From Streptomyces sp. AC555_RSS877 (GTDB taxonomy: Bacteria > Actinomycetota > Actinomycetes > Streptomycetales > Streptomycetaceae): a stretch of 58,023 nucleotides of DNA. The DNA lies in contig NZ_JAGMUK010000106.1 in assembly GCF_019049245.1 (NCBI RefSeq), positions 1 to 58,023 on the forward strand, written 5' to 3'. Both the position numbers and the translations under genes were made by a program. The notes under the pieces are model-generated. The model was not told the origin of the DNA and ran no database searches. It worked only from the letters and a program-made list of their open reading frames with translations. Below are positions 42,694 to 50,504 of this stretch, one piece after another; position 1 is the stretch's first letter; each line of letters opens with the position of its first letter.

Positions 42694-43803
42694 TCACCAG
42701 CTGATTCCGGCCGCCACCGGCAGGTGGTCACTGCCCGTGGCCGGCAGCGACCACGAGCTCTCCGGTTTCACACCTCTGACCAGGATCTGGTCGATCCGCA
42801 CCATCGGGAACCTTGCCGGCCAGCTGAAGCCGAAGCCGTCCCCGGCCGCGGCCTGGGCCGAGTGCAGTTGTGAGGTGATGTCGGCGAACGCCCGGTCGTC
42901 CAGGGTGCCGTTCAGGTCGCCGAGCAGCACCACCCGCTCGTTCTGCTCGGCGGCGATGGTCTCGCCGAGCGCCTGCGCGCCGCGGTCCCGGTGTTCCGTC
43001 GCGAAGCCTCCTCTGGGATTCACCCGTGCGGAACCCAGGTGAGCCACATACACCGCCAGCGGACCCCGGTCCGTGGCCACCGTGGTGCGCAGCGCGCGGT
43101 TGTAGGTCATCTTGATGTCGGCCGGTTTGGTGTCCGCCAGCGGCCCGACGTCCGTCTTGATGTCGACCGGCTGCGTGTCCGACAGCGGTAGCTTGCTCCA
43201 CAACCCGACCGTGCCCTGCACCGTGTGGTGCGGATACGCCTTCGCCAGTTCCTTCTCGTACAGCGGCTTCGCCTGCGGGGTGATCTCCTCCAGGGCCAGC
43301 ACGTCCGCGCCGGAGGCGGCCAGGTCGCGGGCGGTGCCGGCCGGGTCGGGGTTGTCGGCGGCGACGTTGTGGCTGACCACGGTGAGGTCGCTGCCCGGGC
43401 GGGACTTGTCACTGAGCAGCCCCCCGAAGAGGTTCAGCCACACCAGGACCGGAAGGAGCAGCGCGGCCACCGCGGAGGCGGAGCGGCGCCACAGCGCCCC
43501 GGCCAGCAGCACCGGGATGAGCAGGCCGAACCACGGCAGGAAGGTCTCCACCAGGCTGCCGAGGTTCCCGACCCGGTTCGGGATCTCCGCGTGCAGCAAC
43601 ATGAACAGACCCAGTAGCAGCGCCAGCGCCGCGAGCACCAGGCCGCGCTTCCAGGGCCCCGGCCGGGAGCCGATGCGGATCGCCCGGCGGATGCCCGTAC
43701 GCCAGGCGCCGGAGCCGGTGCCCCGGCATCCGGAACCTTCTGGTCCGCTCCGCTCCGCCGTGTCCATTTGCACCATCGTCCGTCCCCGTTCACTGCCGGT
43801 CAC
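42694..43803 (-). CDS. vanJ: VanJ-like membrane endonuclease/exonuclease/phosphatase-family protein
   Basis: A 369-aa protein. An N-terminal cytoplasmic tail is followed by three transmembrane helices at about residues 54-72, 89-104 and 110-128 (LVLAALALLLGLFMLL first). The EEP domain then spans about 138-369, presumably outside the cell. Catalytic motifs are VVSHNVAADNPDP, EEITPQ, VLLGDLNGT and GSDHLPV. This is the layout of Streptomyces VanJ/StaP, linked to lipid-intermediate handling and teicoplanin-type resistance. The GTG start overlaps the upstream vanY-like stop (GTGA). An internal ATG at 43776 with GGGGAC upstream is an alternative start. The symbol is given by similarity of layout and context only. 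Confidence 0.75.
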   Translation of the reverse strand: MTGSERGRTMVQMDTAERSGPEGSGCRGTGSGAWRTGIRRAIRIGSRPGPWKRGLVLAALALLLGLFMLLHAEIPNRVGNLGSLVETFLPWFGLLIPVLLAGALWRRSASAVAALLLPVLVWLNLFGGLLSDKSRPGSDLTVVSHNVAADNPDPAGTARDLAASGADVLALEEITPQAKPLYEKELAKAYPHHTVQGTVGLWSKLPLSDTQPVDIKTDVGPLADTKPADIKMTYNRALRTTVATDRGPLAVYVAHLGSARVNPRGGFATEHRDRGAQALGETIAAEQNERVVLLGDLNGTLDDRAFADITSQLHSAQAAAGDGFGFSWPARFPMVRIDQILVRGVKPESSWSLPATGSDHLPVAAGISW

Positions 43804-44201
43804 TGCTGCGTCCTCGGGTCGACTCCGTCGTCCGCGGCAGCCGTTGCCGCCTGGCGGAGGGCCTTGAGCAGATCGGGATCGAGGTTGGCCACGGCCGGAA
43901 TCGCGTCGTCGAAGACCGTCACGCCGTCAGGGACGACACCGTCCGCCTCACCGGGCGCGTCCCGGTGCTCACCGCGAGACGCATGGGGTGCTGCGTTCGA
44001 GGACGGCTGCAAGGGCGGTTCGGTCGGCGAGGACGTCGAGGGTGGTGCGGCCGAGGAGGGCAAGGCAGCCAGGGACGAGGCCTTCGGCACCTGATAGCCG
44101 AGGGCTGCTGTGATCACTGCTGTGCCGACGAACAGGCTGACGCCGAAGAGCCGGCGCGTCCGGCGGCTCGTTGGTCGCGCTGAGGGCGGTGTTCGATGCA
44201 T
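43800..44201 (-). pseudogene. VanY-like D,D-carboxypeptidase gene with internal deletion of the catalytic domain
   Basis: The 133-aa frame has a basic N terminus, one membrane helix (FGVSLFVGTAVITAALGYQV) and a Ser/Pro-rich spacer. The segment DGVTVFDDAIPAVANLDPDLL then directly precedes the M15 peptidase domain in Streptomyces VanY-like proteins. After AADDGV it jumps to DPRTQQ and stops. The end DPRxQ resembles the extreme C terminus of those proteins as I recall them, so about 100-130 residues containing the zinc motifs (SxHxxxxAxD, HxH) appear cleanly deleted in frame. The product would be an anchored stump. The start ATG 44201 is the better candidate; TTG 44213 is in frame. The comparison with full-length relatives is from memory. 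Confidence 0.65.
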
Positions 44202-44225
44202 GCCGCCAGTCAAGGCAGCTCGGTG

Positions 44226-44259
44226 TTGCCGGCATGTATGCGGTTTTCGATATGCCGAC
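44226..44259. promoter_or_regulatory. Inverted repeat in the vanY/vanR-type divergent promoter
   Basis: GCCGGCAT (44228-44235) and ATGCCGAC (44252-44259) form an inverted repeat with one mismatch, spaced about 24 bp centre to centre. It lies in the 87-bp gap between the divergent vanY-like stump and the response regulator. It is a plausible binding site for that regulator. Confidence 0.45.
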
Positions 44260-44288
44260 GATAGGCACCGACTCGTAGCCTTGATGAC

Positions 44289-44987
44289 ATGCGTGTGCTG
44301 ATCGTCGAGGACGAGCCCTTTCTGGCAGAAGCCATCCGCGACGGTCTACGCCTGGAAGCGATCGCGGCCGATATCGCAGGTGACGGCCATACCGCTCTGG
44401 AAAGACTGAGTGTCAACGCCTACGACATCGCCGTCCTCGACCGCGACATCCCCGGACCGTCCGGTGACGAGATCGCCCGACGCATCATCGCCTCCGGCAC
44501 CGGCATGCCGATCCTCATGCTCACCGCGGCCGACCGGCTCGACGACAAGGCCTCCGGGTTCGGACTCGGCGCGGATGACTACCTCACGAAACCCTTCGAA
44601 CTCCAGGAGCTCGCACTCAGGCTCAGAGCCCTCGACCGCAGACGCGCCCATGTCAGGCCTCCCGTGCGGGAGATCGCAGGGCTGCGCCTTGACCCTTTCC
44701 GCCGCGAGGTCTACCGGGACGGCCACTACGTCGCGCTGACCAGGAAGCAGTTCGCGGTGCTCGACGTCCTCGTCGCTGCCGAAGGCGGTGTCGTCAGCGC
44801 CGAAGAACTCCTGGAACGCGCGTGGGACGAGAACGCCGACCCGTTCACCAATGCCGTACGCATCACCGTCTCGGCCCTGCGCAAGCGCCTCGGCGAGCCG
44901 TGGATCATCACCACGGTGCCTGGGGTCGGCTACCGCATCGACACGCAGGCAGAGGCCGCCAGAGACGAGGGCGGAGACCGTGGATAG
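44289..44987 (+). CDS. vanR: VanR-like OmpR-family response regulator
   Basis: A 232-aa response regulator. The receiver domain spans about residues 1-115, with acidic pocket EDE at 8-10, the phosphoacceptor Asp in VLDRDIPGPSGD, Thr in MLTAADR and Lys in YLTKPFE. The C-terminal winged-helix domain spans about 130-220 (LTRKQFAVLDVLVAAEGG, then NAVRITVSALRKRLG). The closest layout I recall is the Streptomyces VanR/CseB-type regulators. ATG 44289 has no strong ribosome site and may be near-leaderless. It overlaps the kinase gene by 8 bp and is divergent from vanY/vanJ-like genes, its probable targets. The symbol is by similarity. Confidence 0.82.
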   Translation: MRVLIVEDEPFLAEAIRDGLRLEAIAADIAGDGHTALERLSVNAYDIAVLDRDIPGPSGDEIARRIIASGTGMPILMLTAADRLDDKASGFGLGADDYLTKPFELQELALRLRALDRRRAHVRPPVREIAGLRLDPFRREVYRDGHYVALTRKQFAVLDVLVAAEGGVVSAEELLERAWDENADPFTNAVRITVSALRKRLGEPWIITTVPGVGYRIDTQAEAARDEGGDRG

Positions 44988-46110
44988 GGCGTCTTGGGCC
45001 GGGGATTGGGCGCCTGGGACCGTGGACAGGGCGCCCGGGTTGAGCGTTCGCCTCAAGCTCACCCTCAGCTACGCCGGATTTCTCCTGCTCGCCGGTGTCC
45101 TGATGGTCGCGGCGGTGTGGGTTTTCCTGCTGCGGGACCTGCCCGAAGTGAAGGCCGGCGTCGGCGGTTTGCAGGTCCGTTCCCAGCTCGCAATCAACTT
45201 CGCGTCGGGGGCAGCTGGAGTCATGGCGTTCCTGCTGGTGTTCGGCCTCCTGGGAGGCTGGATCCTCGCCGGCCGCATGCTCGCCCCCCTGACGAGCGTC
45301 ACGGACGCCACACGCATGGCCGCGACCGGATCCCTCTCCCACCGGATCCGGCTACCGGGCCGCAAGGACGAGTTCCGCGAACTCGCCGACGCCTTCGACA
45401 CGATGCTCGCACAGCTCGAAGTGCACGTCGCCGAACAGCAGAGATTCGCCGCCAACGCCTCTCACGAACTGCGCACCCCGCTGGCGATCTCGAAGGCACT
45501 TCTCGACGTGGCCCGCACCGATCCGAACCGTGACACCGGCGAACTCATCGATCGCCTGCACGCCGTCACCACCCGAGCGATCGACCTCACCGAGGCACTG
45601 CTCCTGGTCAGCCGCGCCGAGCAGGGATCCTTCACCAGGGAACGCGTCGACCTGTCCCTCCTGGCGGAAGAGGCCACTGAGACACTCCTGCCCTTCGCGG
45701 AAAAGCACGGCGTCACCATCGAGACCAGCGGCGACATCACCCTCACGAGCGGGTCGCCCGCGCTCCTGCTGCAGCTGACCATGAACCTCGTGCACAACGC
45801 GATCGTCCACAACCTGCCGGAACAGGGCACCATGTGGGTGCATACCAGCGTCCGCCCCAAGACTGTGGTGCTCACTGTCGAAAACACCGGCGAACAGATC
45901 ACCCCGCAGCGCGTCTCGACCCTCACCGAACCATTCCAACGCGGCACCGAACGCATCCACACCGACCACGCAGGCGTCGGCCTCGGTCTGGCCATCGTCA
46001 AAACCATCACCCACGCACACGACGGAACACTCACCCTCACCCCACGTCCTGTCGGCGGGCTCCGCATCACGGTGGAACTCCCCGCGACAGCCCCGCACGC
46101 CGACAGATAA
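44980..46110 (+). CDS. vanS: VanS-like sensor histidine kinase
   Basis: A 376-aa sensor kinase. TM1 is at about residues 27-50 (YAGFLLLAGVLMVAAVWVFLL), followed by a short extracytoplasmic loop of roughly 20 residues. TM2 is at about 70-97, then a HAMP domain (LTSVTDATRMAATGSLSHRI). The phosphoacceptor His162 lies in NASHELRTPLAISK. The ATP-binding domain has N-box NLVHNAIVHN and G-box GVGLGLAIVKTITHAHDG. The GTG at 44980 with GGAG upstream is the first start compatible with the RR overlap; another GTG at 45022 starts a repeated VDRAPG/VDRASW stretch. The tiny sensor loop is typical of VanS-like kinases. Confidence 0.85.
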   Translation: MDRASWAGDWAPGTVDRAPGLSVRLKLTLSYAGFLLLAGVLMVAAVWVFLLRDLPEVKAGVGGLQVRSQLAINFASGAAGVMAFLLVFGLLGGWILAGRMLAPLTSVTDATRMAATGSLSHRIRLPGRKDEFRELADAFDTMLAQLEVHVAEQQRFAANASHELRTPLAISKALLDVARTDPNRDTGELIDRLHAVTTRAIDLTEALLLVSRAEQGSFTRERVDLSLLAEEATETLLPFAEKHGVTIETSGDITLTSGSPALLLQLTMNLVHNAIVHNLPEQGTMWVHTSVRPKTVVLTVENTGEQITPQRVSTLTEPFQRGTERIHTDHAGVGLGLAIVKTITHAHDGTLTLTPRPVGGLRITVELPATAPHADR

Positions 46111-46476
46111 CGAATGAGCCACGCAGCGAGCCAGCCAACCTTCGCCGTCGCGTACAACTCACCAGCGGCACCTCGTGCAGCCGGTGCCAGCCGCGCCAGC
46201 CGCCGGCTCATTCCGGTCCCGCAGCCGCCTCCGATACGTCCCACCACATATCAGGATTCCGCGCAGAACCTCTCGGGTCGGCCACGGATACGGCCCGCAT
46301 GGCGAGCGCCGCTCCCCGCTGCGACAGCAACGGGCTACGGGCCGGGGCAGGGGGTACACGGGCGGTAACGATATGCTCACTCGGTGGGCCGGAGTCTCCG
46401 TCGTGCCGTCGTCAGGCTGTCGGAGGATGGGGGAAGGGCCGGTCCGGTCGAGTGCGGAACCAGGGGAGGCGATGGG
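46111..46476. other. Intergenic stretch without a supported gene
   Basis: About 366 bp between the sensor kinase and the Ppx/GppA gene. No frame shows family-like sequence or a ribosome site. The GC-rich G-run GGCAGGGGGTAC near 46346-46357 resembles the -10 of stress sigma (SigB/F-type) promoters but lacks a convincing -35 partner. Confidence 0.5.
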
Positions 46477-47430
46477 ATGCGGCAGGCGGGCGTGCTCGAT
46501 GTCGGGTGCCACAGTGCTCTGTTGACGGTGGTGAGGCGGCGTCCGGGTGCAGTGCTGGAGCCAGTGCTCTCCCACAAGGTGCGACTGAGGCTGCACGAGA
46601 CACTGGACCGCAAGGGGCGGTTGGACAAAGCCGGCATGCAGAGCGTCGAGCGAGCAGTGGCCGAGGCCGTCGCCGCGGACTCGCGTCTGCGCGGGACGGA
46701 CGTCTTCGCTTTCGCGACCTCGGTCATCCGGGACGCACCCAACCGAGACGAGATCATCGCGCGGGTGGCACGCACCACGGGCACCCGCCTGCGCGTGCTG
46801 ACCGGCGAGGAGGAAGCGCGGCTGGCCTACGTGGCCGCCCGCCAGTGGGCAGGCCCGACGGCCGGGCAGCTGCTGGTTCTGGACATCGGCGGCGGCACCG
46901 TGGAGATCGCCTCCGGCGTCGGAGAGCAGCCCCACACCGTCCACTCGATGCCGCTGGGCGCCCGAAGGATCACCCGCGACTGGCTCCCGGGCGGCACAGC
47001 ACCGTCCCAGCGCCGCCTGGCCGAGATCCGGCAGCATCTGCGCCGGTCCCTGGAAGCCGTCCCCGGCCTGCCGCAGGCCGAACCGGGCGGGCGGGTGCTG
47101 GCCTCCTCCAAAACCTTCGAACAGCTCGCCCGGCTGACCGCCGCCCAGGGCAAGACACCGCGAGACAGACGGCAGCTCGCGCTACCCCGGCTGCGCACGT
47201 CGGTCTCCCTGCTGGCCGACGCGGGGCCGTCCCGCCGTGCCAAGTTGCCCGGCATCTCCCGACACCGCGCCGAACAGTCCCTGGCCGGAGCCTTGATCGC
47301 GCAGTCCCTCATGGAGGCTTGCGGGGCCAAGCACGTCGAGATCTGCCCCTGGTCCACCCGGGAAGGACTCCTGCTCGAACGCCTCGGCGTGCCCTACACC
47401 ACCGGCGGGCGCCCTCGCCTCGCCGGCTGA
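46477..47430 (+). CDS. Ppx/GppA phosphatase family protein (exopolyphosphatase-like)
   Basis: A 317-aa ASKHA-fold phosphatase. The N-terminal phosphate-1-like motif is VLDVGCHSALLTVV, with Cys in place of the usual Ser. The second phosphate loop is LVLDIGGGTVEIASG. ATSVIRDAPNRDEII and LTGEEEARLAY are highly conserved in Ppx/GppA, and the C-terminal RHRAEQSLAGALIAQSLMEA completes the domain. It acts on polyphosphate or (p)ppGpp. ATG 46477 has GGGGAGG about 8 bases upstream. It is the short actinobacterial form without the C-terminal HD domain. Confidence 0.9.
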   Translation: MRQAGVLDVGCHSALLTVVRRRPGAVLEPVLSHKVRLRLHETLDRKGRLDKAGMQSVERAVAEAVAADSRLRGTDVFAFATSVIRDAPNRDEIIARVARTTGTRLRVLTGEEEARLAYVAARQWAGPTAGQLLVLDIGGGTVEIASGVGEQPHTVHSMPLGARRITRDWLPGGTAPSQRRLAEIRQHLRRSLEAVPGLPQAEPGGRVLASSKTFEQLARLTAAQGKTPRDRRQLALPRLRTSVSLLADAGPSRRAKLPGISRHRAEQSLAGALIAQSLMEACGAKHVEICPWSTREGLLLERLGVPYTTGGRPRLAG

Positions 47431-47850
47431 ACCCAACGGGACGTCCAGAGCCCGGAGCGGTACGTCGCCGCTGCCAGGGGCGGGCCCAGCGGGTGGCAGC
47501 TCGCTGGTGTCGAGGATCACGAGCCGATCCGGCCGGGGCAACCGTTTGTGCTCCCACTGGGTGATCGGGCGTTCGAGGCTCGTCTACGAGGGCAGCCCCA
47601 AGGCATGAACCAGGACAGACCAGGCGTGGAGGACTCGGTCGGGACACCAGCCGAGTCTTACGCCGCTGAGGCCCTGCCTGATCAGGTCTCCCAGGCGATT
47701 GCGTCGATTCGTTCGCAGGCAGCAATGCTCCGGGGGCTGCCACCCCCGGACAAGGCTCACGAAACTGGGATCGGGACAGACAGAGCTACGTCATGCGGCT
47801 GGTCGGGCCTGCTGCCCTCACACGGGCCTCACCCCGACTCCCATCGGATG
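47431..47850. other. Intergenic stretch with possible gene debris
   Basis: About 420 bp without an intact gene. On the minus strand near 47480-47570 one frame reads ITQWEHKRLPRPDRLVILDTSE, and near 47600-47710 another reads LGDLIRQGLSGVRLGWCPDRV. Both look like short protein-like fragments in different frames with no family I can name. They may be fragments of a lost gene. Confidence 0.35.
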
Positions 47851-48051
47851 TCAGCGCACAAGGGCAGGGAGGCCGGAGCCGTCGTCGACGACGACGGGCC
47901 AGAAGAGCAATGCGATCATTCCGACGATGACGAGCAGCATGGCGAGGCAGCACGGAACCTGGGACGGAGCTTTGAGGGTCGGACTGACTGCGACCTCTGA
48001 GGCTACTCGGCGCACGTCACCGGCGTGGTAGTAGACCGTGATTGCACTCAC
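47851..48051 (-). CDS. Small membrane protein of unknown function
   Basis: A 66-aa frame starting at GTG 48051 with a very strong ribosome site, GGAGGAAAG, about 10 bases upstream. Residues about 30-50 form one hydrophobic helix (CCLAMLLVIVGMIALLFW). The N-terminal part is hydrophilic (YYHAGDVRRVASEVAV) and the tail is short and acidic. I do not recognise a family. It is divergent from the maleylpyruvate-isomerase-like gene. The translation signal is the main support. Confidence 0.5.
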   Translation of the reverse strand: MSAITVYYHAGDVRRVASEVAVSPTLKAPSQVPCCLAMLLVIVGMIALLFWPVVVDDGSGLPALVR

Positions 48052-48167
48052 GAGCGATGACTTTCCTCCGCGGCTACGGTCTCCTCCTTGAACGCCCCTG
48101 CCGGACGCCACCCGTTCCGGCCAGGTGTCCTACGCAGAGCACTACCCGTGACAGGAGACGCTGCCGC

Positions 48168-48833
48168 ATGACCGATCCGAAGCTGACAGCAGACCGCAGC
48201 CGGAGGGCTGAGGTCTGGCCCCTGATCCACGCTGAGCGAGCGGCGCTGGCGGCTGATCTCGCAGACCTGACTGACGAGCAGTGGGCAACACCGTCGCTGT
48301 GCACCGAATTGACGGTGCGTGAGGTGCTGGCGCATCTCACCGCGGGCGCAAGCCTCAACTCCGTGCACTGGCTGGCGGGTGTGATCCGCTGTCGGTTCGA
48401 CTTCGACAGACAGGTGGCCATGCGGCTGGCCGAGCAACTGGGCGCTACCCCGGCCGAGACGCTGGAGCGATTCCGGCGCGTGGTCCCGAGCACCACCAAG
48501 CCGCCTCTCCCTCCCATAGCCATGCTCGGCGAAACGATCGTGCACGGAGAAGACATCCGGCGCCCGCTGGGCATCCGCCGCGAGTATCCGATCGAGGTGG
48601 TCACGCTGGTGGCCGAGTACTACCAGGGATCGGACACTGTGGTCGTGGCCAAGGGACGCATCGGCGGCCTGAGACTCGTCGCGAATGACGGTTCCTTCAC
48701 CACCGGTTCCGGACAGCTCGTCTCCGGCGCCACCTTGGCCCTGGTGATGGCGATGACCGGGCGCTCGACCTACTGCGACGATCTCGAAGGCGACGGCGTC
48801 GAGCTCCTCCGCGGGCGCCGCGGGATGGCGTGA
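48168..48833 (+). CDS. Maleylpyruvate isomerase family mycothiol-dependent enzyme (TIGR03083-like)
   Basis: A 221-aa protein of the actinobacterial MDMPI/DinB-like superfamily. The N-terminal four-helix part contains LIHAERAALAADLADLTDEQW and LTVREVLAHLTAGASLN, where a metal histidine lies (AHLTAG). The loop IVHGEDIRRPLGI supplies the HxxD pair, and the C-terminal domain contains TGSGQLVSGATLALVMAMTGR. It is expected to use mycothiol, but the substrate is unknown. ATG 48168 has AGGAG 10 bases upstream. It is monocistronic. Confidence 0.87.
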   Translation: MTDPKLTADRSRRAEVWPLIHAERAALAADLADLTDEQWATPSLCTELTVREVLAHLTAGASLNSVHWLAGVIRCRFDFDRQVAMRLAEQLGATPAETLERFRRVVPSTTKPPLPPIAMLGETIVHGEDIRRPLGIRREYPIEVVTLVAEYYQGSDTVVVAKGRIGGLRLVANDGSFTTGSGQLVSGATLALVMAMTGRSTYCDDLEGDGVELLRGRRGMA

Positions 48834-49013
48834 CTGCGCTGAGTCAGCCTGGCGAGCTCGCCTTACGTCACGAGGCCGGTGATCGCAGCCATCAACGCTC
48901 TGAATTTGGTTGTACACATGTCCGGTTGTTGCGGCACATGGCGTGGGTGAGACAGGCCGATGCCGGGGAAAGCAAGGTCCCTCGACGGGCGTCGGTCGGG
49001 TAGCGTACGGATC

Positions 49014-49079
49014 ATGTCGAGTCCTGAGTCGGACAAGGTGGGGGCTTTCGGTCACGCCGTCAGCCCCCCGAACCACTGA
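49014..49079 (+). CDS. Leader peptide of the chloramphenicol-exporter attenuator
   Basis: A 21-codon frame (MSSPESDKV start, SPPNH end) lies 112 bp before the exporter. Its N terminus resembles the short leader peptides preceding cmlA/cmx-type exporters, which carry an Asp-Lys stall site (DK at residues 7-8 here). It is too short for standard gene callers. Coding potential is supported by position and the overlapping alternative RNA hairpins. Confidence 0.6.
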   Translation: MSSPESDKVGAFGHAVSPPNH

Positions 49080-49183
49080 GCCTGTAGCCCTGTCGTCGCG
49101 CCGCATTTCTGTGGTGGACGGGTGTGCCCAGGGGCTGGCCGCGGTGACGAGATGACCTTCTCGTGCTTCTCCTCACCTCGGAG
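49040..49183 (+). promoter_or_regulatory. Translational attenuator with alternative hairpins ahead of the exporter gene
   Basis: AGCCCC (49062-49067) at the end of the leader can pair either upstream with GGGGCT (49041-49046) or downstream with GGGGCT (49131-49136), a mutually exclusive pairing. Close to the exporter start, CTCC (49169-49172) can pair with the ribosome-site bases GGAG (49180-49183). Stalling on the leader could thus change access to the exporter's ribosome site. The mechanism is inferred from known cmlA/cmx attenuation. Confidence 0.5.
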
Positions 49184-49190
49184 CCATTCG

Positions 49191-50369
49191 ATGCCTTTTC
49201 CGCTGTACCTGCTTGCCATGGCGGTCTGTGCCATGGGCACCTCGGAATTCATGCTTGCCGGCCTCTTGCCCGACATCGCCTCCGATCTCGACGTCACAGT
49301 CGGGACAGCAGGCTTGCTCACCTCGGCCTTCGCGATGGGCATGATCGTCGGCGCCCCTCTCGTCGCGGCGCTTGCCCGCGACTGGCCCAGGCGCTCCAGC
49401 CTTCTCGGCTTCATCCTCACTTTCGCGGCAGCTCACGTCGTGGGCGCAATCACCACGAGCTTTCCCATCCTGTTCGCCACCCGGGTCGTCGCCGCGCTGG
49501 CGAACGCAGGATTCCTTGCCGTCGCTCTCACGACGGCCGCCGCGTTGGTCTCCCCCCTCAAGAAGGGACGCGCGCTGGCCGTCTTGCTGTCGGGCACGAC
49601 AGTGGCCACGATCGCCGGTGTCCCCGGTGGGTCGGTACTCGGCGCGGTGCTTGGCTGGCGGGCCACATTCTGGGCCGTCGCCGCTCTCTGCCTGCCTGCG
49701 GCTCTCGGTGTCCTGAAGGGGATCCCAGCGGGACGTGCGAAGGATGAGGCGACTGGCGGGCCGACCTTGCGAGCGGAGCTCGCCCAGCTCACAAGGCCGC
49801 GGTTGATCCTGGTGATGCTGCTCGGCGCACTGGTGAACGCGGCAACGTTCGGGAGTTTCACCTTTCTTGCTCCCGTTGTGACCGACACCGCCGGGCTGGG
49901 CGAGTTGTGGATCTCTGTCGCTCTGGTGCTCTTCGGTATCGGTTCCTTCGCCGGCGTCACTGTTGCTGGCCGGCTGTCCGACCACCGCCCCTACCTTGTT
50001 CTCGCAGCAGGCGGTCCACTGTTGCTCGTCAGCTGGCCGGCCCTGGCGGTGCTGGCCGACAAGCCGGTCGCTCTGCTCGTCCTCGTGTTCGTCTTGGGCG
50101 CGCTGTCGTTCGCGCTGGGCAGCACCCTGATCACGCGGGTCCTCTACGAGGCGGCAGGAGCCCCCACCATGGCCGGCTCCTACGCGACCGCGGCACTCAA
50201 CGTCGGCGCCGGCGTCGGGCCACTCGTCGCCGCCACCACCCTCAGCACCGCAGCCGGGAACCTGGGGCCGCTGTGGGCAAGCGGCCTCCTGATCGCTGTA
50301 GCGCTGCTCATCGCATTCCCCGTCCGCACTGCGATCGCGGCCCGCCACAGCACCGAGGTGCTCCGGTGA
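49191..50369 (+). CDS. cmx: Chloramphenicol-resistance-type MFS exporter (Cmx/CmlR family)
   Basis: A 392-aa 12-TM drug:H+ antiporter. Its N terminus, MPFPLYLLAMAVCAMGTSEF then MLAGLLPDIASDLDV, closely follows the Cmx/CmrA/CmlR pattern. So do TAGLLTSAFAMGMIVGAPLV, TRVVAALANAGFLAVAL and TLITRVLYEAAGAPTMAGSY. Predicted role: efflux of chloramphenicol-type phenicols. ATG 49191 is chosen because GGAG lies 7 bases upstream and it matches the family start; an in-frame ATG at 49152 adds 13 unconserved residues. It is preceded by the leader/attenuator and followed immediately by an IS481-like fragment. The symbol is by similarity. Confidence 0.87.
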   Translation: MPFPLYLLAMAVCAMGTSEFMLAGLLPDIASDLDVTVGTAGLLTSAFAMGMIVGAPLVAALARDWPRRSSLLGFILTFAAAHVVGAITTSFPILFATRVVAALANAGFLAVALTTAAALVSPLKKGRALAVLLSGTTVATIAGVPGGSVLGAVLGWRATFWAVAALCLPAALGVLKGIPAGRAKDEATGGPTLRAELAQLTRPRLILVMLLGALVNAATFGSFTFLAPVVTDTAGLGELWISVALVLFGIGSFAGVTVAGRLSDHRPYLVLAAGGPLLLVSWPALAVLADKPVALLVLVFVLGALSFALGSTLITRVLYEAAGAPTMAGSYATAALNVGAGVGPLVAATTLSTAAGNLGPLWASGLLIAVALLIAFPVRTAIAARHSTEVLR

Positions 50370-50440
50370 CGCATGCGAACCCCCACCTGAACATCGAGGG
50401 ACGCCGAAGGCTCCTGGAGCGCCGAACGAGACCTGGTGAC
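50366..50440 (+). mobile_element. 5' fragment of an IS481-family transposase gene
   Basis: Starting at GTG 50366, overlapping the exporter stop (GTGA), the frame encodes THANPHLNIEGRRRLLERRTRP. This matches the start of IS481-type transposases (THANAxLxxxGRxxLxERxxxRP) followed normally by a helix-turn-helix. The match is lost after about 22 residues and no catalytic domain remains. No inverted repeat end was located by eye. Confidence 0.5.
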
Positions 50441-50504
50441 GTGCGGCGTACGCCGGGTCAGCGGCCGGCGCCGCGTGTCGTCCCCAACGCGCGCAGTGGC
50501 GCGG

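Noticed and set aside
47309..47743. 144-residue minus-strand open frame after the Ppx/GppA gene
   Set aside because: It overlaps the end of a solid gene, is Arg/Pro-rich and has no start signal or family.
49122..49190. Exporter starting at ATG 49152
   Set aside because: The extra 13 residues are not family-like and the stretch overlaps the proposed anti-ribosome-site hairpin. ATG 49191 matches the family N terminus and has its own ribosome site.
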